Shown piece after piece: positions 40,560-51,608 of a DNA stretch of 64,000 nucleotides. Within the stretch, counting starts at the first letter, position 1; each line of letters begins with the position of its first letter. The stretch is taken from positions 229,223 through 293,222 of the forward strand of contig BCKE01000038.1 in NCBI GenBank assembly GCA_001600495.1, in the 5' to 3' direction. A model generated the notes under the pieces. That model had not been told where the DNA came from. It made no database searches and saw only the letters and a list, made by a program, of their open reading frames with translations. Source of the stretch: Pilasporangium apinafurcum. Its lineage: Eukaryota; Oomycota; Peronosporomycetes; Pythiales; Pythiaceae. The position numbers were made by a program, and so were the translations under genes.

Positions 40560-41599
40560 CACTATTGACGAAGACTAAAGAGAGCGGAGCGCTGGGTATT
40601 GATAGAAGTGATTGCCGATGGGATAATGGAGGCAAATTGGTAAGTGAGCAACGACAGAATGGACGCTGCGCTTGGTGTCGTCCACTTCGCTATGAGGATA
40701 TGTTTGGCACAGCACACGCACTGTCAACGTTGACCAAATCCATCTGGGCTTCTGTAGCTGCTGACGTCGGATCGTTATTTCTAGCAGCTGTCCATGACGA
40801 GCTCGGTGCGTTATCTCTTTGTTACTATCATTGTGTGAACCAGCTGGTGGAGGACAGATGGATGGAAGTGATAGTGGACCATCAGTATTAACCTCAAAAG
40901 ATGTAAGAGAGCGGACAGTGCGTGTGGTGACTTGGAAGATGGCGAGATGTATAGGCAGCATCACTGTAAAAACCCCCCACCAAAATGGATCGACTGTGAA
41001 CGTAAATCTGCACATATGCCATCCCCATCTGGCTGCATATCTCCTGCCAATCACGCCGAATAGTTAAGACACCTCTGCATATTACAGTAACCCGCTGTCT
41101 TGACAACGTGACGCTATGTTAATCTTCATCTGTTCACCGATGTAAAGGAAACAAAAGCGCATATACCGGCTGCTTGTTGTCATTCTCGGCTCTCAACTAC
41201 ACGATAGATGCTCGTCTCATTCCAGCATTGGATTGACTCAGTCCACGATTAACTTTTCCAACTTGTTTTTGACAAAGGCAGCATTGGCCCCATACAGTGT
41301 CGCTGTTATACATCTAAAGATCAAGAACGAACCAACCATGTAGGAGCAAGTTTAAATAGCTGTGAGGTATGGTTGAATGACATTGGATTGGAACGAATAG
41401 ATTACTCCATTTTACTCTTTGTCTTACAGTCATACTGAGTCAGTGATAGCACAGTAGCTTCCTTCGCTACGCGCTCACTACTTCTTCAAAAACAAATACT
41501 TTCTAACTTACGCGATCAATAACAGTATCTCTAAGCACAAGACTGACACATACTTAACAGATAATCAACACAAACAAACTGCTCCTCCATTCGAACAGT
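40560..41599. other. Intergenic between the two PAN-CAP genes
   Basis: About 1 kb. It should hold the promoter of copy 1 and the 3' region of copy 2. The short frames on both strands show no motif and no PAN or CAP similarity. Confidence 0.4.
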
Positions 41600-42343
41600 C
41601 TATCCTTCCTTGCCGAAGTCCTGCGTCCAGTATGTCTTGTAGTTACCACAGCCAGAGTTGCTGGCGAGTGCAAAACCGACATTCTTGACATTGGCATTGA
41701 GTATATTGGCACGGTGACCAGGCGAGTTCCACCACGAAGTCATCACTGACGAGACTGATGTTTGTCCTGCCGCGACGTTTTCTGCTGCTTCCTGCCAGTC
41801 ATAACCTTGTGCAGCCATGCGATCCCACGCCTTTGACCCGTTGCTTCCATCGTGTGTCATCGTACAGCGATTCGCCTGGTCTTGTGAGTGGCCCAATGCA
41901 GCGGCGACAATGCGGTTGTCAATGGTGAGGCTGGCTAGATTATTTGAGTTACGGTACGCGTTCACTTTGTCGAGCATTTCCTGCGTTTCGGCACCGGTCA
42001 ATCCGTTTGTCACTGTGGCTGATGGGACGTTAAAGCGTCCAATGACATACCCACAGCCAGCACCGTAGTAAGCAACCTTTGAGGCCGACGCGCCGTTCTT
42101 GAGCCAGCATGTGCCGCCGTTGTAGTTGTTCCACGTCCAGTGTGTACATGATTTGTCATTGGCGCAGATGTCACCACAGACATCCGGGATGCCATGCACC
42201 GAGTAGGTGTCTTGACCGTAGAAATCGCAGTTGTTCTCCCACATAACGCGGCCTTGGCTACCCGTCTGGAACCCTGAGACGAATTCCATGGAGGCAGACA
42301 CCATAACGGAGGCGACGAGAGCGAAAGCAGCGGAGCGTTGCAT
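41600..42343 (-). CDS. Secreted PAN/Apple plus CAP (SCP-like) protein, copy 2
   Basis: The 247-residue protein has a signal peptide (MQRSAAFALVASVMVSASME). Its PAN/Apple domain (NNCDFYGQDTY, VCGDICANDKSCTHW) joins the CAP domain through a short linker without the Thr run of copy 1. CAP motifs are CTMTHDGSNGS, QEAAENVAAGQ and SWWNSPGHRANIL. The last 70 codons are nearly identical at DNA level to copy 1, while the section before is clearly diverged. ATG 42343 was chosen because the signal peptide begins there; the frame is open upstream to 42475 without any plausible sequence. The product is extracellular. Sterol or lipid binding is known for CAP relatives, but the ligand here is unknown. Confidence 0.9.
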   Translation of the reverse strand: MQRSAAFALVASVMVSASMEFVSGFQTGSQGRVMWENNCDFYGQDTYSVHGIPDVCGDICANDKSCTHWTWNNYNGGTCWLKNGASASKVAYYGAGCGYVIGRFNVPSATVTNGLTGAETQEMLDKVNAYRNSNNLASLTIDNRIVAAALGHSQDQANRCTMTHDGSNGSKAWDRMAAQGYDWQEAAENVAAGQTSVSSVMTSWWNSPGHRANILNANVKNVGFALASNSGCGNYKTYWTQDFGKEG

Positions 42344-44071
42344 GGTGAACTGGTATATATGTGTGTGGATGGGATTGAGTGATTGGTGAGGGGCAAATTG
42401 GTGACTGAACCATGCTGACAGGTATCTCGAGGTCATCAAATCTAAGTGGAAGGAATGGGAGGATAGTTGTCTCATCGTAATGGGGTTAAACAGCGAAAAG
42501 GTACGTGGTGGTTCAGTCTGCCATATGCCATTGGATCTACAAATTGTACAGAAAGACTTGATAGGAGATTGGCCACAGTCAACAACACTGGATACTGTAT
42601 CAGAGCAAAAACAGATGGTGGAAGCAACCAGCGAACATAGCAGCCTCGCTGTTCGCAGCGCACACGAAATGAAATGAGCGCCGATGGTAACATTAACAGA
42701 ACCGTAGAGTATACGCTATGATTATACGGAGAGGAAGATTTGCGTTTGGTACCCACCACATGTCAAGAAAGTAAAAGCGGCGTAGCACGAGCAACAGCGC
42801 AACACCAAAAAAAATACTCACAGCTAAAGGAGATCCCGACATACAGAACAACATTGTATTTTGACAGTAACCACGCATTCACAACTGTAAAGACTGGTGA
42901 TCCACGCATGTGGATCATGTGTGAAGCATTTTACCATAAAAGCATGGAAGCATCAACCCGAAGTCAATGGTTTGGCATGGGCGTTCTGACTACTTCATAC
43001 TATCTTATTATTGGCTAAAAATTAAACAAAACGATCAACTATTGGCCAATTTATGAGTGATAGGTCTAGTCAGTCGCCGACGTATCCATTTGCAGTCGGT
43101 GGAGATGAAAAGACTTGGATCATTTTGGTAAAATTGGGGACATGCATATGCCGCAACCGTATCGAAAGCGCTGCCATCGTCTGTTGTTGTTCGATGGATT
43201 TTGTATGGATGTTTCAAACACTTGATCACCCATTGCTTCTGTGAAAATCTTGTTGATCGTTGACCCTGAGGTCGGATTTCTTCGGGTTAGTTATTGATGC
43301 TCTGATCTTACATTCTTCTCTTCGTGGAACGAATTGTTGATGCTTCGATTGTAAGTATTCACTTGCTAGAGCTAATTGTTGATGTTCCGACCATATTCTT
43401 TCTCTTCATGGCTGAGGGGGGGGGCAAGTCTTCTCCGTGTTGTAAAGATACTGGATGGAGATATGATTGAGCTTCTTCCTAGCTGATGTTAGCCATGAAA
43501 AAGGAATGCGTAGCGGTTCAGTGATGGCTCATACCGGTGTCTAATCGTCATGCTGTTCAGATAAAGTTTTGATCCTTCTGACATCCAAGGAAACATGGTT
43601 TCATTCATTGCATTCTCTTCAGCCAACCACACATGTGGATCCATGTCCAGAAAAATCAAGACATGTGGTTGATTGTTCAGAAGCCAGGCAGAATGGTTAA
43701 ACCAAAGAGACCATGCAAGGACGGTCAGGAATAACTCTATGCTCCTCTAACAGACTTGAAAGCCAACGCTTTGTCAGGTATTTTTCATCTCTTGTTAACA
43801 TTATACAGACCACATCGCCAATCAAATAGTGCCGATGGCCGCATAGAGAGATCTTGTTGACGTGTCACTGCTGTGACCCTCGATGCCTGTCCTGGTACGT
43901 CAGCGGGTTGTCACGACGTCAGCGTTGAAGTACAAGTCGAGGTCGCATACGTTATTTACGAACCAAACCGTTATTTTAGGATTTATTTGCCTATTGTGTT
44001 TAAATACGGGATTGTGTCATTTTGCTCTTGGGTGCAAGTCACTCATAGCAAGTTGTACGAAACGCGTGAAG
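42344..44071. other. Long intergenic region with a degenerate tandem repeat
   Basis: About 1.7 kb without a supported gene. At 43290-43412, a unit of about 38 bases (TTGATG, then TTCTCTTC and TGG) recurs imperfectly, clearest at 43290-43327 and 43375-43412, with a partial copy between. A G run of 10 lies near 43423. The promoter of the reductase-acyltransferase gene should be in the last few hundred bases. Confidence 0.4.
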
Positions 44072-47000
44072 ATGGAGGAGGTTTACGCAGGAAAATGCCT
44101 CTTTCTTACAGGTGCCACGGGCTTTCTCGGCAAAGTAAGACACTCTGCTTTACCTCTTCTGTAATTCTGCAATCTCTGTCAGGTGTTTTTTTTCACACCG
44201 CTGCGTGGGTTTTGATTAGGCGGTGGTAGAGAAACTCTTGCGCAGTTCCCCAAACATCCAACAGGTGCAACACAGTGATTGTTTATTTCTTCCTTCGATA
44301 GTCTCGTTCATCACATATGTGTCGCTTATGATCGACGTAGATTTTTGTGCTGATTCGATCACGCAAGGGTGTGCAGCCAGCAGTACGGTTGCAGAATGAA
44401 ATCATCAACAGGTCTGGATTGCTCAATTGCTCCATCATATTTTTTAGATAGAGCCCTATGGGCAACTTCACCACTCGCTCTTTGTATTTGTTTTATCGTA
44501 CATGTTTGCTGATGATTAAAGCCCAATATTTGACCGCCTACGCCGCGAAAGAGGAAAGGACTTTGAGGCGTTTGCGGCATCTAAACTTTACCCAGTCGCG
44601 GGTGATGTGACGTCTCCTGGTCTGGGATTAAGCGATGAAGACGCACGATTACTAAGGGATCATGTGCAGATCACCATCCATTCTGCAGCGACAGTGCAGT
44701 TTAATGAACCGCTTGAAGTGGCTGTTGAGGTACGTGCATAATCTAGTGCTTCATTGGGTATTAACCGATTTAATGACTTATTTGGTTAAATAGATGAACT
44801 GCATCGGCGCACTGAACACCTTAGATTTCGTCCAGAGCTGTCCGCATGTGCTATGCCACTTGCATGTCTCCACTGCCTATGTGAATAGCAACCTGCGTAC
44901 GCTGCACATCAAAGAAGAGCTCTATCCGTTGGATTTCAATGCGCGCGAGGCCATCGACGCGGTCATTAACGCTTCTCCAAGTGAACTGGAGCGTTTGAGT
45001 GTGAACCTCATGGGTACGTACCCCAATACATACGCACTCACCAAGTCCATGACGGAGCATCTACTCGTCCAGACGCTTCGTGAATCAACCACCAAGCCAT
45101 TGCCGCTTGTTATTTACCGGCCAACCATTATCGGTGCGTCTTGGAAAGAGCCTGTGCCTGGGTGGGTCGACCAAATCGCGGGTGCAGGGGCTATTTTCTT
45201 AGCCGCTGGCATGGGTGTACTCACCATGCTGCCTGGTGACCCACGCAACATCGCTGATCTTGTGCCTGTAGACCTTGCAGTCAACAGTTTGCTGCTCTCG
45301 ATCTGCACGAAGATTAAGATGAGCGGACCACCTAGCCATCATCAGCATCAGCAGTTTCAAACACCGCCATTGATCGTGCATTGTGGCACTTCCGACCCAC
45401 GTCAGAATCCTTTAAGGTGGCGAGTACCTGTGGGGCTTGTGCCTGAGTACTTCAGGAAGAATCCACCCGTAAAGGGTCTATTTCCAGCGAAATTCCATAT
45501 GATTCCGACGCATCAGCACTTCCAGACCAAATGGTTTTTTTCCTATGCATTGCCATCGTCTGTGTACTCAACTGTGGCCAACAAGAGCGGCCATCCACAT
45601 CATGTGAAGCAGGCTGCCAGGCTCTGGCAGCTTACATGGCGCGCCCGTACTCTTGTCGAGCTGTTTAAACCATTTACAGAGAACCAATGGATCTTTGTGG
45701 CTGATTCGAATGAACTGCTCAAGTCATATGCCACGAACGACTGGTGGCTCGACAGCCACCAAATCGTCTGGGAACGATATGTCATCAATTTCTGCGTCGG
45801 GTTAAAGAAGTACATGCTCCATGAAGACGTCATCGACGTCGACATCGAAGGCGTCGAACAGACGCAGCTTGCGCTCAGCACGGGGCGAATGTTGGCCTGG
45901 GACCCAGATCACCACGCCATCTCGTTTCCTGGACTATTATCTGATGTTTCATGGGCTTATACCTCAAGTCGCAAACCTGGATACACCAAGTCTGGATTGT
46001 TGGGACGATTTATGGGGCTCACGGGCTGGAAAGAAGGGATGAATCACGAAGCCAGTCATGTGCCTCGCCAACACGTGGAATCTATTGGCTCCATGCGTAA
46101 TAGCATCTTAGAGTCTCAGGCAGTTCGTGAAGCCATCGCTACGAAAGCAGAAGAACTGAGTATTGTAGTAGACGACGTGGAAAAAGAAACCGCGGCCATT
46201 TTAGACAAAATGACGGCGCAGATGGACTACCGATCGGTTCGCAAATTTGGATGGCTGCTACGAAAAGTTTGCCGACGCATGTACGATCAGATTCATGTGG
46301 ATGAGAAAGGATTGATGCACATCCGCGAGATCCTGGGCAATCGCAAAGGCAGTGTCGTGCTGGTGCCGACACACCGATCGTATATTGATTTTCTCCTTAT
46401 GAGCTACGTCTTCTTTGCGTACAATATCCCGGTGCCATACATCGCCGCGGGAGAAGACTTCATGCACATGGGCTACTTGACCAAGATTTTTCGAGAATCA
46501 GGCGCGTACTTCATTCGTCGGTCGTTCAGTGATGACCCACTTTATACAGCTGTGTTTCGCGAATACACGCAAGTATGTTTTGGTGGTATGCATATGCTTA
46601 GTTACTTGATGGAGTAAACTAACGTGTTGGGCAATGTGTGTGCTGGCAGTATTTGGTGTCCAAGGGCCATACTGTCGAGTTCTTCATTGAAGGTTCACGC
46701 AGTCGCAGTGGGAAGCAGTTGCATCCAAAATTTGGCATCTTGAGCACCGTCGTCGACTGCTTCCTTGCAGAAAAAGTGGACAATGTACGTATTTTATCAG
46801 TCGATTCGGCCTTTGCATCAACTTGAACTCTCTTCGGTGTTGTGGTAGCTTTATATTGTGCCGGTGACAATCGATTACGAGAAGCCTTTGGAAGTGCTTT
46901 TGCATCAAAATGAAGTGCTTGGTGAAGGCAAAATCCGAGAGGTAAATGAATGATTGATACTTTTTCGTCTTTTGCCATTCCGCCTAATCATGTGCTGGTT

Positions 47001-48461
47001 GTGATTATTTGTAGTCGCTGGGTGCGCTAGTCAAGTCTGTTCCTGTACTGCGCAAGAAATTTGGCTCGATCTCGGTGCAATTTGGCGATCCAATCGATCT
47101 GAAAGACTATGTTGCAACTCAATTGGACATCCACGCGGATCAATTTATCTCCAGTGCAACACTGGTGGAAAATTTGGCCTATGAAATCACCGACGCACTC
47201 ATCACACGTGCTACCTGCACCATGTCACATGTGGTCGCGACAATTTTGCTCATGTATCGCCACGGTATTTCGAAGAAAGAACTCGTACAACAGTCGAATT
47301 GGCTTCGCATGGAGATCTTGAAGCGCGGAGGCCGAGTCATGGGTACACAAGGACGATCACCTGCGATTGTGGTGGAGCATGCACTCGAGATGCTGCAAGA
47401 ACTTGTCTGTACGACCAGAAGGAAAGGCCACGTCGAGCCAGCCATCACCAGCGTACGAAACTTTTATATATTCTCGTTGGTATAGATACATTGTCTAAAC
47501 TTATACTTTTGTTTCTTTTCTGATGAGATAGAGAGAGCAATACCCAAATATGATTGGCTTGGGCTATTACCGCAACAAGATCCTGCACTGGTTCAACCGT
47601 GAAGGCGTGCTGGCATGTGCCTACCACGCCTTGGACGTCTTCAATGCCAGTGACAACAGCACAACTAGCAGCAATTCCGCTGGTGTGGATGCGACGGAGC
47701 TGCTCGACGGCGCGGGCTTCTTGCATGAGATGCTCATGATGGAGTTTGTGCGGAAGGATTGCAAGAACGACCGTCAGGAACTGACGTTGGCACTGCAGCA
47801 GCTGGAGGCGCAGCAAACGCTGGAACGCAACGCTGCGTCCAAACTCTGCGTGGGCAGCACAGGGCAGCCGCTCGTATCGCTGCTGTGCGCTGTCATTTGG
47901 CCATTCATCGACAGTTACTGGGTAGCGATCACGAGTCTGTTTGCGTTGCGAGCTCATGTAGAGATCTCGCTGGAGGATCTGCTCAAACGCATCCAGTGGC
48001 TCGCCGAGACGGTCCGTCTTTCTATGATGCGCATTGCTAGTTGGTTTGCAACATAATATTAACAGTGTACTGTGTTTTGTGTTATCAGATGTATCATGAA
48101 AAACTTATCAGCTTCTACGAATCATGCTCATTGGAGACACTGCAGAACGCAATTACGCTGCTGGAACACTGGAACGTCATCGAACGCCACGCCAAGATGC
48201 GCAAACGCAGGACAGGACCAACCTTGGTATGTGGAGACACTTGCAACTACTGGCATAAAAAATACTCACCTGATTGTTCTATCTTTGCTATAGATTCGCT
48301 TGACTCCGCAATACGAACAGGAAAACGAGTTGGAGTTGCTGGCGCTGCGTGTGGCCAAATTCCGCAAGCTGCCGCATGGCACGATACCCACTACGGGGCT
48401 TACGAGCTGCCACCGTGAGAGTCACCTCATCGCCATGCTCCCTGCGCTTTCCAAGATGTAG
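44072..48461 (+). CDS. Fatty acyl-CoA reductase fused to DHAP/glycerol-3-phosphate acyltransferase, peroxisomal
   Basis: Eleven exons give about 1205 residues. Introns: 44135-44219, 44265-44340, 44412-44521, 44730-44793, 46573-46649, 46785-46848, 46942-47014, 47453-47531, 48012-48088, 48227-48293. The N-terminal half is a fatty acyl-CoA reductase: LFLTGATGFLGK nucleotide-binding loop, IFVLIRSRKG, NSPIFDRLRRERG, and YALTK with catalytic Tyr and Lys. The C-terminal half is a PlsB/GNPAT acyltransferase with all four blocks: HRSYIDF (His-x4-Asp), GAYFIRRSF, EGSRSRSGK, and VPVTIDYEKPLE. The protein ends SKM, a peroxisomal targeting tripeptide. In ether-lipid synthesis the reductase supplies the fatty alcohol and the acyltransferase makes acyl-DHAP, the two substrates of alkyl-DHAP synthase. 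One polypeptide here carries both activities. Confidence 0.85.
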
Positions 48462-48625
48462 CCACAATACAACAAGAACTAGCTGAATAGATGTGCAAAA
48501 TGCAAAATGAAGGGGTTTCTTTGTTTTTGTCAATAGACTAACAATAAACTAAAGAAAAATCCAAAAGAGCAAATACATACCCTCCATTACCAAACCTGTC
48601 TTTCTTTCTCATACACACCATCAAC

Positions 48626-50095
48626 TTATAGGTTGCCGCGAGTGCGTTCTTCAATGTTGCCAATGCTGTGATGCGCGTCAGTCCATTCGCAGTGGAAGAA
48701 ACCTTCGCGGTCCGTGCGCTGGTACGTGTGGCCACCGAAGAAATCACGTTGTGCCTGCGTCAGGTTCGCTGGCAAACGTTCACGGCGGAACGAGTCAAAG
48801 TAGTTGAGCGAGGCCGAGAAACTAGGCGTTGGGATACCGCTTGCGACCGCCAACGACACGACACGGCGCCACGAGTATTGTCGTGCGTTCAATTCTTGCG
48901 AGAAATCTGGATCCACCAACAACGAGATGAGACTTGGCTCCTTGCGATATGCCTGGACGATGCGATCCAAGAACACGGCGCGAATGATGCAACCGCCCTT
49001 CCAGATACGCGCGCATTCACCCAAGTCGACGTTCCAGCCCATTTGCACGCCGGCTTCACGGATCAAGTTCAATCCTTGCGCGTAACTGGTGATCTTGGAT
49101 GCATAAAGCGCCTGGCGGACATCATCGATCAATTGCTGCTTGTCAACGGCAGGGATTTCAGCTGGGCCGTTAAGGATCTTGGACGCGTAGACACGTTCAG
49201 ACTTGCGGGCGCTCAAGTAACGCGAGTCGAGCGAGGCTGTGATGGTAGGTGCAGCGATGGAGCGTTCCGCAGCTTCCTGAACCGTCCAGCGACCGGTACC
49301 CTTCATGCCGGTCTGGTCCAAGATCTTGTCTACCAAGTAGCCATCGTCAGTCAAATCATCCTTCTTGCCAAAGATGCTGGCTGTAATCTCAATCAAGAAC
49401 GATTCCAACTCGCCCTTGTTCCACTCATCAAAGACTTGGGCCAATTCAGCGTTGGTCAAACCGCCAGCAATCTTGAGAATGTCATAAGCTTCGGCGATCA
49501 ATTGCATATCACCGTATTCAATACCGTTGTGCACCATCTTGACATAGTTGCCACTGCCAATGGGGCCCAAGTACGTCGTGCACGGACCGTCATCGACCTG
49601 CGCAGCGCACTTGACCAAGATTGGTTCCAGGGCATCAAACGCTTCCTTCGGGCCACCAGGCATGAGCGAAGGACCATTGCGTGCACCTTCTTCACCACCA
49701 GAGATACCCATACCAACGAAATGGATGCCCTTAGGCTCCAATTCGGCCGCACGACGCACACTGTTTGGGAACCATTCGTTACCACCATCGACGATGATGT
49801 CACCCGGTTCCATGTATTGCGCAAGCGCTTCGATCGTGGCATCAACGGGCTTGCCGGCTTGCACCAAGATGATGACCTTGCGAGGCTTGGAGAGCGAATA
49901 GACAAACTCACCAACGTCCTTGTATCCCTTTAGTGGGAGGTTTCCTTCGGCAATGGCGCGCTGCGCCGTGGCGTCCACCTTATCAGGCGAGCGGTTGCAA
50001 ACCGAGACACTGAAGCCGTGGGAGGCCATGTTGAGAGCAAAGTTTTGGCCCATGACGGCCAGACCGTAGAGTCCAACGTCCGCGAGGTTCGACAT
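48626..50095 (-). CDS. PGD: 6-phosphogluconate dehydrogenase (decarboxylating)
   Basis: The 489-residue protein is intronless. It oxidises and decarboxylates 6-phosphogluconate to ribulose 5-phosphate with NADP in the pentose phosphate pathway. Signatures are VGLYGLAVMGQNFALN (Rossmann loop), VCNRSPDKVD, DGGNEWFPNS, GISGGEEGARNGPSLMPGG, and the active-site stretch YVKMVHNGIEYGDMQLIAEAY. Start MSNLADVG (50095) gives a normal cytosolic length. The frame is open 11 codons upstream (MLRHSSSLFNN), so a slightly longer form is possible. The C-terminus (WTDAHHSIGNIEERTRGNL) is complete. It converges with the reductase-acyltransferase gene. Codon use is more biased than in most neighbours, as expected for a highly expressed enzyme. 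Confidence 0.95.
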   Translation of the reverse strand: MSNLADVGLYGLAVMGQNFALNMASHGFSVSVCNRSPDKVDATAQRAIAEGNLPLKGYKDVGEFVYSLSKPRKVIILVQAGKPVDATIEALAQYMEPGDIIVDGGNEWFPNSVRRAAELEPKGIHFVGMGISGGEEGARNGPSLMPGGPKEAFDALEPILVKCAAQVDDGPCTTYLGPIGSGNYVKMVHNGIEYGDMQLIAEAYDILKIAGGLTNAELAQVFDEWNKGELESFLIEITASIFGKKDDLTDDGYLVDKILDQTGMKGTGRWTVQEAAERSIAAPTITASLDSRYLSARKSERVYASKILNGPAEIPAVDKQQLIDDVRQALYASKITSYAQGLNLIREAGVQMGWNVDLGECARIWKGGCIIRAVFLDRIVQAYRKEPSLISLLVDPDFSQELNARQYSWRRVVSLAVASGIPTPSFSASLNYFDSFRRERLPANLTQAQRDFFGGHTYQRTDREGFFHCEWTDAHHSIGNIEERTRGNL

Positions 50096-51608
50096 GTTAT
50101 TGAATAGAGAAGAGCTGTGACGAAGCAAAGAGCGTGAAGAAGCGCGTAGCAGAAGTTGAGCCGCGATGATCTGGAGGCCTCAAATTCCGAAATGACTTTG
50201 CGCAACTATGCCCAAGAAGATCTGCTCCCCCTAATTTTGAAGAGCTCCCTCTCTAAAGCGATGCATCAACCCTTTCTAAATTAATCAATTTTTGATCAAA
50301 TTAGAAAGGGATGACGAGGGACAGGTTGAATACTCATGACCGGATAGGTTGTATACTCATAATTTGGGAGGAAAGCAAATGGTATGAGACACCCACGACC
50401 ATTTTTGCAGTTGAAAGAGGAGAGGCTTTTGTTAAGCTACCACATGACCAACTTCTTTCAGTTGTCTTGCCAATGGATACGAACATACATACATATATAC
50501 TGTGCTAGTTGTTATTCTTATCATCATCAATTGTTTTCGACGCTTTAGATCATGCTTCTTTTACCTAAAGCGGCATCATGTTGTCGCTCTGCCTAACTGT
50601 TTACGTCATGCCTATCTGCTATTTGACGCGCGTGTGATTTTTTCTTCCCAAGCACCAGATGTCCCGAATGTCCCGAATGTACTCATCTTCACGTGTGCCA
50701 ATAAACCGGTTAGCGTTCGTTAAAAGAGAACCGCGCCGTTACAGATTCAACATGGGTGGGTGGGCCGGGTCACGGGTAAACATTTTTTTATAACCGGGTC
50801 TAAAAATACTTTTTGGTTTGGGTTTTGGTGAAACGTAACCGGGTGGGTCGGGTTTCAAATTAAACGACTGGCGCCAGTTGGTTGGGAAGCTACTGGTCGC
50901 AGAAGGAGGAAGAGCATAACGGATGGGGAGATTCGCTCAGAACACGATTTAGAATTGCAGAGTCAAGTGGGTCTTTCTCTCATGAGAAAGACGGCTTGGG
51001 GAAATTCCCCGGACACCAGGGCAGAAAGTGCCAACGTCGATGCGTAGACCTCCTCTGTGCTGAAGCCTGCGAAGATGGTGGTTTTTCATGCTTGGCATGG
51101 GAGCTACTGGAGCATTAATGGTGGAAGTGTGAGGACTGATCGTCATACTAAAAGTTATGCAATTGGCTCAACGGCATTTCAATGTAGACGTCGTGCTGCA
51201 GTCGTTTAGAGCTAACCCGACGGGGATTACTCATGTCGTGTTCTCCACGACACCCAAAAGTTGCATGTTTCTTGATTTTTTTTTTGGAGCGCGTTGATGA
51301 TGCATTTTTCCCTTAAACATTCGCAGTGTTTGTGCTGATAGCTGTCGGGCGCCACTCGACATGCTGCTTGAGGCTTTTAATTTCCTTGGATGTCTGAGCG
51401 CTTCTTATCATCCACATTGTAGTTAGTGTATGTAAGAGAAACAAGTGAGTGCAAGGATTAAAAATTGACATGCGCGTCGTTTGAAAGTCTTTTATGACTT
51501 CATGATACGACAACCTAGTTAATCCATTTTTTTGTATGAGTACTCCTTTCTTTGCATTGTCAAGATCTATCTCGTCAACCAAAACATATCGTGTCTCTTT
51601 GCATTAAA
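50096..51608. other. Long intergenic region with G-rich GGGT tracts
   Basis: About 1.5 kb between divergent genes. At 50750-50870, runs such as GGGTGGGTGGGCCGGG and CCGGGTGGGTCGGGTTT alternate with A/T-rich sequence. A similar tract occurs at 61417-61465. The frames here, including 50882-51118, are not recognisable. It may hold a decayed repeat of unknown type. Confidence 0.4.

Noticed and set aside
48668-49933. 421-codon plus-strand frame antisense to 6-phosphogluconate dehydrogenase
   Set aside because: A shadow frame created by the strong codon bias of the opposite gene; it has no domain of its own.
50882-51118. Possible transposase fragment in the gap before the multipass gene
   Set aside because: No catalytic motif, no frame continuity and no clear match to a transposase family could be seen.
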